Source: Paracoccus seriniphilus (GTDB lineage: Bacteria > Pseudomonadota > Alphaproteobacteria > Rhodobacterales > Rhodobacteraceae). Taken from it: DNA of 64,000 nt. This document shows, one piece after another, positions 40,468-48,047 of this stretch (positions are counted from its first letter, which is position 1; every line of letters begins with the position of its first letter). The notes under the pieces were generated by a model. That model ran no database searches. It saw only the letters and a list, made by a program, of their open reading frames with translations, and was not told the origin of the DNA. Made by a program: the position numbers and the translations under genes. The DNA lies in the NCBI RefSeq assembly GCF_028553745.1, contig NZ_CP067129.1:2028501-2092500 (forward strand), read 5' to 3'.

Positions 40468-41463
40468 ATGGCCACTCCCATCATCGCCCCCTTCCCCGCC
40501 ACCCGCCTGCGTCGCCTGCGTCGCACCGAAAACCTGCGCGCCATGGTCAGCGAAGTGAACCTGACGCCCGCCAATCTGATCTGGCCGGTTTTCGTGACCG
40601 AGGTGCCCGGCGGAGAGGGCGAGATCGCCTCGATGCCCGGTGTCCGGCGGCTGACCCTGGATGGTGTCCAGCGTGCGGCGGAACGTGCCGCGCGGCTTGG
40701 CATTCCGGCGGTCTGCGTCTTTCCTCATTCCGATCAGGATCTGAAGACCGAGGCCTGCGAGCGCGCATGGGACCCCGACAATATCGGTAACCGCGCCATC
40801 CGCGCCATCAAGGACGCCGTGCCGGAACTGGCGGTGATGACCGATATCGCGCTGGATCCCTATAATGCCAATGGCCATGACGGCATTGTTCGCGATGGCG
40901 AGATCCTCAATGACGAAACCGTCGAGGCGCTGGTGCGCATGGCCCTGGCGCAGGCCGATGCGGGCGCGGACATCCTTGGGCCGTCGGACATGATGGACGG
41001 ACGGATCGGCGCACTGCGGACGGCTTTGGAGACCGAGGGGCACAAGGATGTGGCGATCCTGTCCTATGCGGCGAAATTCGCCAGCGCCTTCTATGGTCCC
41101 TTCCGCGATGCCGTCGGCGCATCGGGGCGGCTGGTCGGCGACAAGAAGACCTATCAGATCAATCCCGCCAATCGCGGCGAGGCCCTGCGCTGCGTGGCAC
41201 GCGACCTGTCCGAAGGTGCGGATATGGTCATGGTCAAGCCGGGCATGCCCTATCTGGACATCTGTCGGGCGGTCAAAGACGAATTCGGCGCCCCGACATT
41301 CGCCTATCAGGTCAGCGGCGAATACGCGATGCTGGAAGGCGCGATCCGCAATGGCTGGCTGTCGCGCGACGCGATGCTGGAAAGCCTGCTGGCTTTCCGC
41401 AGGGCGGGATGTGACGGGGTGCTCAGCTATTTCGCGCCGGTCGTGGCCGAAATGCTGGCATGA
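40468..41463 (+). CDS. hemB: Delta-aminolevulinic acid dehydratase (porphobilinogen synthase)
   Basis: A 331-residue enzyme that joins two 5-aminolevulinates to porphobilinogen in haem synthesis. The start ATG at 40468 has GAAAGGA in front. The catalytic lysines lie in SYAAKFASAFYGPFRDA and MVKPGMPYLDI. The metal-site segment reads DIALDPYNANGHDG, with Asp where zinc-dependent enzymes have Cys, so this is the zinc-independent (Mg/K type) form known from alphaproteobacteria. Confidence 0.96.
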   Translation: MATPIIAPFPATRLRRLRRTENLRAMVSEVNLTPANLIWPVFVTEVPGGEGEIASMPGVRRLTLDGVQRAAERAARLGIPAVCVFPHSDQDLKTEACERAWDPDNIGNRAIRAIKDAVPELAVMTDIALDPYNANGHDGIVRDGEILNDETVEALVRMALAQADAGADILGPSDMMDGRIGALRTALETEGHKDVAILSYAAKFASAFYGPFRDAVGASGRLVGDKKTYQINPANRGEALRCVARDLSEGADMVMVKPGMPYLDICRAVKDEFGAPTFAYQVSGEYAMLEGAIRNGWLSRDAMLESLLAFRRAGCDGVLSYFAPVVAEMLA

Positions 41464-41532
41464 CCGGGCAAGCTGACGTATCTTGCGCGGCAATGGGCTG
41501 TCAAAGCGCGCCCCTGATGATGAGGCAACAAA

Positions 41533-42114
41533 ATGAGCAGATACAGCATGATGAACCGCAGATGCTTGCTGGCAACGGGGGGCGCGGCACTGGCGTTGGC
41601 CGGGTGCAGCAACGGTGTCGGCAATAACGCGGCAGCACGTCTGGATGCTCGGGTCGATCAGACCCATCAGTTCCTGCTGCAGAACTATCCCAATGCCGCC
41701 CCCCTGATCCAGAACGCCAAGGGTGTTCTCTATATGCCCCTGATGACCGAGGCTGCTCTGGGTGTCGGCGGGGCCTATGGACAGGGTGCCCTGCGCATCA
41801 ATGGCGCGACCGTCGATTACTATTCCGCCACACAGGCTACCTTCGGCTTTCAGCTGGGCGCGCAGCAATACTCCCATATCCTTGTCTTCCAGACCGATCA
41901 GGCGCTGGCCTCGTTCCGGGCAGCTTCGGGCTGGGTTGCAGGGGCAGATGCCTATTACGCCATCCCCAATGGCGGCACCAATATCGGCGCCGATTCCATC
42001 ACCGCGCAATATCCGGTTGTGGCGATGATCTTCGGACAATCGGGCCTGATGGCGGGCGCCTCGATCGAGGGCACGAAATACAGCCGTGTCATCCCGTCGA
42101 ATCTGACGCTCTAG
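41533..42114 (+). CDS. SYLF/YSC84-domain lipoprotein
   Basis: A 193-residue exported protein. The N-terminus has MNRRCLLATGGAALALAGCS: twin Arg, hydrophobic core and a lipobox LAGC, so it should be a lipoprotein. The body (NAKGVLYMPLMTEAALGVGGAYGQGAL ... FGFQLGAQQYSHILVF) is the SYLF lipid-binding domain found in bacterial and eukaryotic YSC84 proteins. Function in bacteria is unclear. It stands alone between hemB and the convergent GntR gene. Confidence 0.83.
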   Translation: MSRYSMMNRRCLLATGGAALALAGCSNGVGNNAAARLDARVDQTHQFLLQNYPNAAPLIQNAKGVLYMPLMTEAALGVGGAYGQGALRINGATVDYYSATQATFGFQLGAQQYSHILVFQTDQALASFRAASGWVAGADAYYAIPNGGTNIGADSITAQYPVVAMIFGQSGLMAGASIEGTKYSRVIPSNLTL

Positions 42115-42126
42115 AAGATCAGCTCC

Positions 42127-42149
42127 TCCGTCCGGCCCTGCCGGGCGGA
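42127..42149. terminator. GC-rich hairpin between convergent genes
   Basis: TCCGTCCGGC pairs with GCCGGGCGGA (one wobble) around CCT. It lies between the SYLF and GntR genes. There is no T run, so it may only block read-through weakly. Confidence 0.4.
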
Positions 42150-42169
42150 ACCGCGCGAACAGACCGTGA

Positions 42170-42814
42170 TCAGGTCGAGGTCAGATGCCGCAATCCATGC
42201 GTCACATCGGCCCGCACGGCCAGCCGCAAGGCGGGCTCATCGCCCGCACGCAGGGCCGCCAGGATCATCCGGTGATGGCGCGGCGGCTCGTTGCGCTTGA
42301 CCCGACCGTACAGCGCCCGCATCGTCGGCCCCAGTTGCAGCCAGATCGTTTCCAGCATGGCCAGCATCGCCGGGGCCTGCGCACGCAGATACAGCATGCG
42401 GTGAAACTCAAGATTGCAGCGGATATAACCCACCGCGTCATGGCGCTCGACCGCATCGGCGATCCGCGCATTCATCTGCGCCAGACGGTCGATCAGCGCA
42501 AAATGCGCCCTTGGCAAAGCCCGCGCGGCCAGTTCCGGTTCGATCAGGGCACGCAAGGCCGCCAGTTCCTCGATCCGCTCATCCGAGAGTTCCGGCGTGG
42601 ACACCCGCCCCGAGGTGGAAAGGGTCAGTGCCCCCTCGGCAACCAGCCGCCGCACGGCTTCGCGCGCGGGCGTCATCGACATGTGATAGTCAGCAGCCAG
42701 TCCGCGAAGGGTCAGCGCGATTCCCGGGTCCAGTTCGCCCAGCATGATCCGGCTGCGCAAACTGCGATACAGACGCTCATGCGCCGCGGGGTCTGATGAT
42801 CGGCTTGCAGTCAT
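42170..42814 (-). CDS. GntR-family transcriptional regulator (FCD type)
   Basis: A 214-residue regulator. The N-terminal winged helix has LYRSLRSRIMLGELDPGIALTLRGLAADYHMSMTPAREAVRRL, a typical GntR head. The C-terminal helical FCD domain (about residues 80-205) contains the AELAARALPRAHFALI start and His residues for a metal or organic-acid ligand. The controlled genes are not evident: neighbours are a lipoprotein and a metalloprotein. Confidence 0.9.
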   Translation of the reverse strand: MTASRSSDPAAHERLYRSLRSRIMLGELDPGIALTLRGLAADYHMSMTPAREAVRRLVAEGALTLSTSGRVSTPELSDERIEELAALRALIEPELAARALPRAHFALIDRLAQMNARIADAVERHDAVGYIRCNLEFHRMLYLRAQAPAMLAMLETIWLQLGPTMRALYGRVKRNEPPRHHRMILAALRAGDEPALRLAVRADVTHGLRHLTST

Positions 42815-42845
42815 GGGTCCTTCGTGATCACAAATCCGGCGACAG

Positions 42846-43532
42846 TCAATCGCGGAATTTCCATCTCATCAGATCGCCGCCATGCAAGCGCAGCCATGCA
42901 CGGCTTGTCCGATAGTCGGGCAGCAGGGCTTCGACCTGCGCCCAGAAGCGGCGGGAATGATCCATATGGACCAGATGCGCCACCTCATGCGCGGCGACAT
43001 AATCCAGCACATCGGGCGGCGCCATCGCCAACCGCCAGGAAAACATCAGCCGCCCGTCCGCGGAACAGCTGCCCCAGCGCGACCGTGTGTCCCGCAGGGT
43101 GATCATCCGATAGTCGCGCCCCAGCGCATGCGTATGATGGTCACAGGCCACGCAGAGACGCTGGTGGGCGTGATGACGCAGAAAAGCCTGCACGACCGGC
43201 CCTGCGGTTTTTCCTTGGGGGACAAGCAGGCGGTCATCCTCCAGCTTCGGCGCTGCGACGGCACCGGAAACCACCTGGCGCGCCCTCCCCGCGATCGGAA
43301 TGGCGACACCCACAGCCACCTTCTGAACCGCGGGGCGGCGCTGCAGGGCCCGGTTCAGCCAGTCCTGCTTTTCCTCGGCGAATCTGCGTCCCTGCGACAC
43401 GGGCATTGATGCCGGCAGAGTCAGAACCACATCGCCCCCGTCGCGCGGAACACGCAGGGTCATCCGGCGCGCCCGTGCCGAACGACGCAGTTGCACCTCT
43501 ATGCCATTACCCAATATGATGCTGTTGGACAC
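42846..43532 (-). CDS. YgjP-like (SprT/M48-type) metal-dependent hydrolase
   Basis: About 228 residues from the GTG at 43532. The open frame goes back to 43613, but the extra part lacks family similarity and crosses the promoter region of the divergent gene. The core reads LRRSARARRMTLRVPRDGGDVVLTLP, then AHEVAHLVHMDHSRRFW, the HExxH-type zinc motif of the YgjP/DUF45 family. Some relatives are annotated as SprT-like proteases. Substrate unknown. Confidence 0.83.
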   Translation of the reverse strand: MSNSIILGNGIEVQLRRSARARRMTLRVPRDGGDVVLTLPASMPVSQGRRFAEEKQDWLNRALQRRPAVQKVAVGVAIPIAGRARQVVSGAVAAPKLEDDRLLVPQGKTAGPVVQAFLRHHAHQRLCVACDHHTHALGRDYRMITLRDTRSRWGSCSADGRLMFSWRLAMAPPDVLDYVAAHEVAHLVHMDHSRRFWAQVEALLPDYRTSRAWLRLHGGDLMRWKFRD

Positions 43533-43630
43533 GCCTGCCCTGCCCCACCAATTCACAAAACCCTTTGACAGCCCGCCGGTGCTGTGGCAGGGGGTCGCCA
43601 ATTTCCTAAACACGGCGGAAGGAGAATACC

Positions 43631-43942
43631 ATGCCCAAAGAGGAATGGGGCACGAAACGTCTGTGCCCGCATTGTTCGACCCGTTTCTATGATCTGAACA
43701 ACAATCCCATGGCCTGCCCGGCCTGCGGAAATCAGTTCACTCTGGAAAGTCTGAACGACGGCCGCGGCAAGACGCTGGTTGCCGAAAAGACCTCGACCAA
43801 GGACGACAACCTGGCCAGCACCGACGATGATCTGGATACCGACGCCGGAGATCTCGATGATGATCTGCTGGAAGACGACGATGATGACGCCGATGTTTCG
43901 CTGGACGAGATCGCCGATGTCGCCAGCGACGACGACGAATAA
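43631..43942 (+). CDS. TIGR02300-family zinc-ribbon protein
   Basis: A 103-residue protein. The N-terminal zinc ribbon is LCPHCSTRFYDLNNNPMACPACG, with two CxxC pairs. The C-terminal half is highly acidic, Asp-rich. This pattern is the TIGR02300 family of alphaproteobacteria, whose function is unknown. AAGGAG stands just before the ATG. It is followed by a hairpin terminator. Confidence 0.9.
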   Translation: MPKEEWGTKRLCPHCSTRFYDLNNNPMACPACGNQFTLESLNDGRGKTLVAEKTSTKDDNLASTDDDLDTDAGDLDDDLLEDDDDDADVSLDEIADVASDDDE

Positions 43943-43988
43943 GACAGCCGACCGATTCCCGGTCGCGTCAGTCTGAGACGCCATGTTC

Positions 43989-44014
43989 AAACGCGGCCCA
44001 CGGGTCGCGTTTTT
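43989..44014 (+). terminator. Rho-independent terminator of the zinc-ribbon gene
   Basis: AACGCG pairs with CGCGTT around a loop that can fold further (CCC/GGG), followed by TTTTT. It is about 50 bp after the stop. Confidence 0.75.
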
Positions 44015-44191
44015 GCATGTCCGGCTGCCGGATGTCATCCGTTTCAGAGCAGATCATCCATTCGGCGAGACCTCTCTGACATAAAAAACGAATATCTTCC
44101 TCAACTCTGCATTTTTTTGCTTGCAGCCCCCCAAAGTCCCTTCTATAGGACTGCACACGCAGCGACAGACACAGTCCTGCAGACCTCAGGT

Positions 44192-44267
<76 letters not shown>

Positions 44268-44270
44268 AAT

Positions 44271-44275
44271 ATTCC
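44271..44275 (+). repeat. ATTCC target-site repeat, left copy
   Basis: Five bases ATTCC lie directly before the left inverted repeat of transposon unit 1. The same five bases follow the right end of unit 2 (52249-52253). Five-base target duplications are typical of Tn7-, Tn552- and Tn5053-type transposition. Confidence 0.65.
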
Positions 44276-44299
44276 TGAAAAGCACCAGATAGTTCTGCC
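44276..44299 (+). repeat. Left terminal inverted repeat of unit 1
   Basis: A 24-bp end starting TGAAAAGCACCAGATAGTTC and ending TGCC. The identical 24 bp opens units 2 and 3. Its reverse complement is similar to the right ends at 49979-50002 and 52225-52248. A second inverted motif, TTTGCCTCTG, follows at 44315-44324. Confidence 0.75.
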
Positions 44300-44434
44300 T
44301 TTATCGTCAGAGGGTTTGCCTCTGCCGCGCAGACGGGTGCTGTTTTCCCTACAAAAATCCATGCTGCCTCGATCACGCGCCCGTGCGTGTTGATTCCGTC
44401 GCGGCGCCTTCCCTGTCACACCCGAGAATGGCCC

Positions 44435-44974
44435 ATGAACAACCATTTCTTCGTCGTGACGGGCGGCCCAGGTGCGGGCAAAACCAGCCTGATCACCGAA
44501 CTCGCCCGCCGCGGCTTCCACACTGTACCCGAATCTGGCCGCACGATCATCCGCGAGGAGATGGCCAGCTGCGGAGCCGCCCTTCCGTGGGCGGATCGCA
44601 TGGCCTATGCCGAACGAATGCTGGAACGGGACCTGAGCGCCTACAGTGCCGCACAGGCGCTCTCAGACCCCGTGATCTTCGACCGGGGCATTCCCGACAT
44701 AATGGGCTACCTGACCCTCTGCGGCATCCCCGTGCCGCCCCACGTCGCCGCTACGGCCACGGCAGCCCGTTACAACGCCCGCGTCTTCCTGACACCCTAC
44801 TGGGACGAGATCTTCACACAAGACACCGAACGCACGCAGACCCGCACCGAGGCCGAAGCGACCTGCGCCGTCATGCGGGAAACCTACATCGCTCTCGGAT
44901 ACAAGATCACGGAGCTCCCGTGCACCGACATCGTATCACGCGCTGATTTTGTCTCTGCGCAACTAGCGCTCTGA
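44435..44974 (+). CDS. AAA-family ATPase (AAA_28-like), copy 1
   Basis: A 179-residue P-loop protein starting MNNHFFVVTGGPGAGKTSLI, with Walker A GGPGAGKT at residues 9-16. Later motifs are VPESGRTIIREEM, VIFDRGIPDIMGYL (Walker-B-like) and a C-terminal nucleotide-fold end. It resembles the small AAA_28/nucleoside-kinase-like ATPases of proteobacteria whose substrate is unknown. Two damaged copies sit at the same position behind the left ends of units 2 and 3, so it is a fixed part of the element. It does not look like TnsC: it is too short and lacks the ORC/Cdc6-type layout. Confidence 0.8.
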   Translation: MNNHFFVVTGGPGAGKTSLITELARRGFHTVPESGRTIIREEMASCGAALPWADRMAYAERMLERDLSAYSAAQALSDPVIFDRGIPDIMGYLTLCGIPVPPHVAATATAARYNARVFLTPYWDEIFTQDTERTQTRTEAEATCAVMRETYIALGYKITELPCTDIVSRADFVSAQLAL

Positions 44975-45159
44975 CCGGATTCTCCAGATGGACGGAGGAT
45001 CTACTGGAGCGGACAAACCGCGCAGCTCCCTCCTGCCTCCTACTACCTGAAGCCGACGGCCCTTACCGGACCTTCGCAACCGATGCGGCGGTAATCCCCC
45101 CCGATCTTAGGGGGCTGCGGAAGTAGAATTTTCTCGGCAGGATGAACGAGGAGATACCG

Positions 45160-45423
45160 ATGAAGAAGACACGTTTCACAGAAGCCCAGATCATGGGCGT
45201 GCTGCGCCAGATGGAAGGCGGCGTTCCTGCTGCCGAGTTGTGCCGTGAACATGGCATGAGCAGTGCCACGCTTTACAAATGGCGGGCCAAATATGGCGGT
45301 ATGGATGCGAGCCTGATCAGCGAGATGAAGGCGATGGCCGAGGAGAACCGCCGCCTGAAGCGTATGTTCGCTGATGTCAGCATGCAAAACGACCTGCTGA
45401 AGGAGGCGCTCGGAAAAAAATGA
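45160..45423 (+). CDS. IS3-family transposase OrfA
   Basis: An 87-residue protein from the ATG at 45160, behind GAGGAGAT. It has the helix-turn-helix head [19 protein letters not shown] ... [20 protein letters not shown] and a leucine-zipper tail ([19 protein letters not shown]), which is the DNA-binding subunit of IS3 transposase. It ends in AAAAAAA-TGA and overlaps orfB by 4 bp in the -1 frame. Confidence 0.93.
   Translation: MKKTRFTEAQIMGVLRQMEGGVPAAELCREHGMSSATLYKWRAKYGGMDASLISEMKAMAEENRRLKRMFADVSMQNDLLKEALGKK
45414..45420 (+). promoter_or_regulatory. Probable -1 frameshift site of IS3
   Basis: Seven A residues lie directly before the TGA of orfA. Slippage by -1 here would enter the orfB frame and give the OrfAB fusion transposase, the normal IS3 mechanism. 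Confidence 0.7.
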
Positions 45424-45974
45424 AGCGGCCAGCTCAACGCCGAGAGTTGGCCGTGAAAGCGGTGGCGATGAAGGGCGTCAGCATCGCACTGGCGTGCCGG
45501 GCATTTGATGTCAGCGAGACCTGCTACCGATACAGCCCGAAGCTGGACGATGAGAACGAGCAGATCGCCGACCTGCTGCTTGGGCTGACGAAGGCGAAGA
45601 AGACCTGGGGCTTTGGCCTGTGCTTTCTCTACCTGCGCAATGTCCAGGGCCATGGCTGGAACCACAAGCGGGTCTACCGGATCTACCGCGAGCTGGAGCT
45701 GAACCTCAGGATCAAGCCGCGCAAACGGCTGAAACGGGAGAAGCCCGACGAGTTGGCCGTGCCAGAACAGCCGAACGAAGTCTGGTCCATGGCCTTCATG
45801 GCAGATCGCCTCGGGGACGGACGCCAGTTCCGGCTGCTGAATGTCCTGGACGACTTCAACCGTGAAGGGCTGGGTATCGAGGTCGACTTCTCGCTACCCG
45901 CGGAACGCGTCGTCAGGGCGCTGAACCAGATCATCGAATGGCGTGGTGCGCCTCGAACCATACGAGTCGACAAC

Positions 45975-46210
45975 GTCCTATGTCAGGAAAATCTGGCTGC
46001 TTAGGTCAGCAGGTCGTGTGGCATCCGGCTGTCCGGATACCCTGATAAGGTTGCCCAGACGGGCTCTGCCGTCAAGAAATGATCTCATCCATAGCAAACA
46101 CAGGGTACGCGCGCTGGCGGCCCTCACCGTCCTTAATACGAGATCCCAAATCCCAAGCAGAAGGCCCGAACATTATCTACGAGGTCAGATTGACTGCCTC
46201 CACGGCTCAG
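45975..46210 (-). ncRNA. Candidate bridge/seek RNA region of the IS110-type element
   Basis: The 236 bp between the transposase stop and the element end hold no gene. In IS1111-group elements the guide RNA that specifies target and donor is made from the noncoding end behind the transposase gene, which is this position. I cannot fold it or show base pairing to the IS3 target by eye, so this is a placement by analogy. Confidence 0.35.
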
Positions 46211-47467
46211 TCAGAGAGAGGTCCTTCCGCCTGGGCTCACCCCCTCGAAGAAGGGGCGATAGGGTTCGCCGTGATTGACCACAGCGTGTACGGTGCGCGC
46301 CATCTTGGCCGCGATCGCGGTGTAGGCCTTGCGGCGCAGATGAGCGTTGTGTCGGTCTTTCGAGATGTAGCGTTCGAACTTGTCCCGAAAGCTGTTGGTC
46401 TTTGTCTGGACCGCCGTCTGGCCGGCCATCCATAGCGTGCGGCGCAGCCGGGCATTGCCGTACTTCGAGATCCGGCTCTGCCCGCGAAACATGCCGGACT
46501 GCACGGTGGCAAGATCCATGCCGCAGAACTTCAGGAACTGCCGATGATGCCGAAATCGGCGTAGGTCACCGGCCTCGGCCAAGATGGTCATGGCATTGAT
46601 CGGACCAATGCCGGGGATGGTTGTCAGTAGCTGATAATCCGGCAGATCGGAGAGCAGCGCGACCGCCCGGGCCTCGATCTCGTTGCGCTGGCGGACGAGG
46701 CTTCTACCTTCGGAAAGGACCAGGCGGAACATGCGAACGGCGTCGGAATCCGGTTCCACGGGCAATCCAACAGAGTTGACCGCCGTAGCGTAAATATCTG
46801 AAAGCAGGCGCTCCTTGGCGACCTTCCTGCCCACCACCTGCCAAGCGTCTGCGATGAAGGTTTCCTGGCTCATGGCCGTGATCATCGTCGGTGTCGGATA
46901 CTTCTCGAGGAAGGCCAGGAACCAATCGGTTCGTGAGCTTCGGTGAAACCGTTCGGCCTCTGGGAAATAGAGCGGCAGGTAATGGGTCAGGATGCGGTGC
47001 CAGAGCTCGGTCTTCGAGCGTGAAACGATCTCGTGCGTCTTTGACAATTCCTGGATGTCGGCGGTCCCGACGACCAGCGGATCATGAAAGAACTGCACGG
47101 CGCCAATCTCCAGCATGTGCAGGATGACCTGGGCATCCTTCGGGTCGTTCTTGTCCCAACTGTTGTGCAGGGCCTCGCGCGTCCGGGCGAGCCCGACAGA
47201 AGGGATGAGCTTCAAGTCAAACCCGGCCTGCCCGAGATGATGTGCCAGTGGCCTGTGATAGTTGCCGGTCGCCTCGAACCCGACCCGCACAGGCAGGCCG
47301 TAGCTGGCCAGGCTCGCGGACAAGCGCTGGAAGTCTTCCAACGTGTTCATGATCGTCATGCGACGACGGCGCTTCTTGCCCGGTACCTCGATCAAGACCT
47401 CGTGGCGGTGCTTGGAAATGTCGATGGCGACAAGCACAGTCGCAGCAGTAGAATGGTTGGCGGGCAT
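46211..47467 (-). CDS. IS110-family transposase
   Basis: A 418-residue DEDD recombinase from the ATG at 47467, which has GAGGAG in front; the open frame extends upstream to 47533. The RuvC-like catalytic domain has VAIDISKHRHEV, VGFEATGNYHR and DKNDPKDAQVI. The C-terminal Transposase_20 domain has TTIPGIGPINAMTILAE and QSGMFRGQSRISKYGNARLRR, with the family's catalytic Ser. A coiled-coil linker joins the two. It appears intact. Confidence 0.93.
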   Translation of the reverse strand: MPANHSTAATVLVAIDISKHRHEVLIEVPGKKRRRRMTIMNTLEDFQRLSASLASYGLPVRVGFEATGNYHRPLAHHLGQAGFDLKLIPSVGLARTREALHNSWDKNDPKDAQVILHMLEIGAVQFFHDPLVVGTADIQELSKTHEIVSRSKTELWHRILTHYLPLYFPEAERFHRSSRTDWFLAFLEKYPTPTMITAMSQETFIADAWQVVGRKVAKERLLSDIYATAVNSVGLPVEPDSDAVRMFRLVLSEGRSLVRQRNEIEARAVALLSDLPDYQLLTTIPGIGPINAMTILAEAGDLRRFRHHRQFLKFCGMDLATVQSGMFRGQSRISKYGNARLRRTLWMAGQTAVQTKTNSFRDKFERYISKDRHNAHLRRKAYTAIAAKMARTVHAVVNHGEPYRPFFEGVSPGGRTSL

Positions 47468-47521
47468 AGCCGGTCTCCTCAGCGGTGTGGTTCTGCAAAA
47501 CCACTGTTGAGACCTGAGACC

Positions 47522-47572
47522 GGTTATGGCCACACGCTGCGCTATTTGGGGGCTACGCGCGTGGCCATAACC
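47522..47572. repeat. Perfect 12-bp inverted repeat in the 5' end of the IS110-type element
   Basis: GGTTATGGCCAC (47522-47533) and GTGGCCATAACC (47561-47572) are exact inverted repeats with a 27-bp spacer, 30 bp inside the element end. It could fold as RNA or bind the recombinase. Confidence 0.6.
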
Positions 47573-47915
47573 TTAAAACAGCGCTTCTTCCCGACGTGCT
47601 ACGGCCCAGAATACATCAGCGGCACCCTCATGGAATGGGCCGAAAACAAGGGCATCTCCTTGGCCCACATACAGCCGGGGAAACCGCAGCAGAACGCTTA
47701 TGTCGAGCGCTACAACCGGACGGTCCGGCACGAATGGCTGGACCTCCACATCTTCGAAAGCATCGACGAGGTGCAGCAGATTGCCACCGAATGGCTCTGG
47801 TCCTACAACAATGAACGCCCGAACATGGGCAACGGCGGGATGACACCCGCACAGAAACTGAGAATGGCCGCGTAAATTCTACGACCAAGCCCCCGTAAAA
47901 ACGGGGGGATTACCA

Positions 47916-48047
47916 CTGAACCAACGCAATTTCATCAGGGCGTACCATCGGCGGACCTCCTGCGATGCCGAGTTCAATCCGTTTGTCGTGCCGGATTTCA
48001 TGCGCGTCGACGCCCGTCAGGTGTTTTCTCGGGAGAACCGCACATGA
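47916..48047 (+). pseudogene. Tail of a gene coupled to tniQ (possibly tniB/tnsC)
   Basis: Directly behind the IS3 end an open frame of 43 codons, starting LNQRNFIRAYHRRTSCDAEF and including NPFVVPDF, runs to a TGA that overlaps the ATG of tniQ (ATGA). The beginning has been lost at the IS3. In TniQ-carrying transposons the gene directly before tniQ is usually the AAA regulator tniB/tnsC, so this is probably its C-terminus. The identity is inferred from position, not from a recognised motif. Confidence 0.5.

Larger units (their letters stand above)
45975..47602 (-). mobile_element. IS110-family (IS1111-like) insertion sequence
   Basis: A 1,628-bp element inserted in IS3 orfB without target duplication. 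It holds one DEDD transposase gene. Imperfect subterminal inverted repeats occur 5 bp from each junction (ATGTCAGGAAAA at 45980-45991 against ACGTCGGGAAGA on the minus strand at 47597-47586). Subterminal repeats are a mark of the IS1111 group. Noncoding ends are 236 bp (behind the gene) and 135 bp (before it). The boundaries come from reconstructing the interrupted orfB. Confidence 0.85.
45420..47875 (+). pseudogene. IS3-family transposase OrfB, split by IS110-type insertion
   Basis: The two parts, 45420-45974 and 47603-47875, together encode a normal 275-residue DDE domain. The first part ends RTIRVDN, the second begins GPEYISGTLMEWAENKG, and the frame would be restored by exact removal of the insertion. 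The second catalytic Asp (VDN) and the Glu (YVERYNRT) are kept, but the first Asp, normally in W-S-M-D-F, is replaced by Ala at residue 125 (codon GCC, 45792-45794). The enzyme would therefore be inactive even without the insertion. Confidence 0.9.
45090..47914 (+). mobile_element. IS3-family insertion sequence, interrupted
   Basis: Imperfect terminal inverted repeats of about 40 bp mark the ends. The left end begins GGTAATCCCCCCCGATCTTA; the right end, on the minus strand, begins GGTAATCCCCCCGTTTTTAC, and both continue to GTAGAATTT. It contains orfA and orfB, with a 1,628-bp insertion inside orfB. Without that insertion the element is 1,197 bp, the usual IS3 size. The OrfA sequence suggests the IS407-like part of the family. 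No target duplication is visible at the two flanks. Confidence 0.88.

Noticed and set aside
45080..47925. Target duplication of the IS3 element
   Set aside because: I compared the flanks (left ...GATGC, right ACTGA...) and saw no 3- or 4-bp direct repeat.
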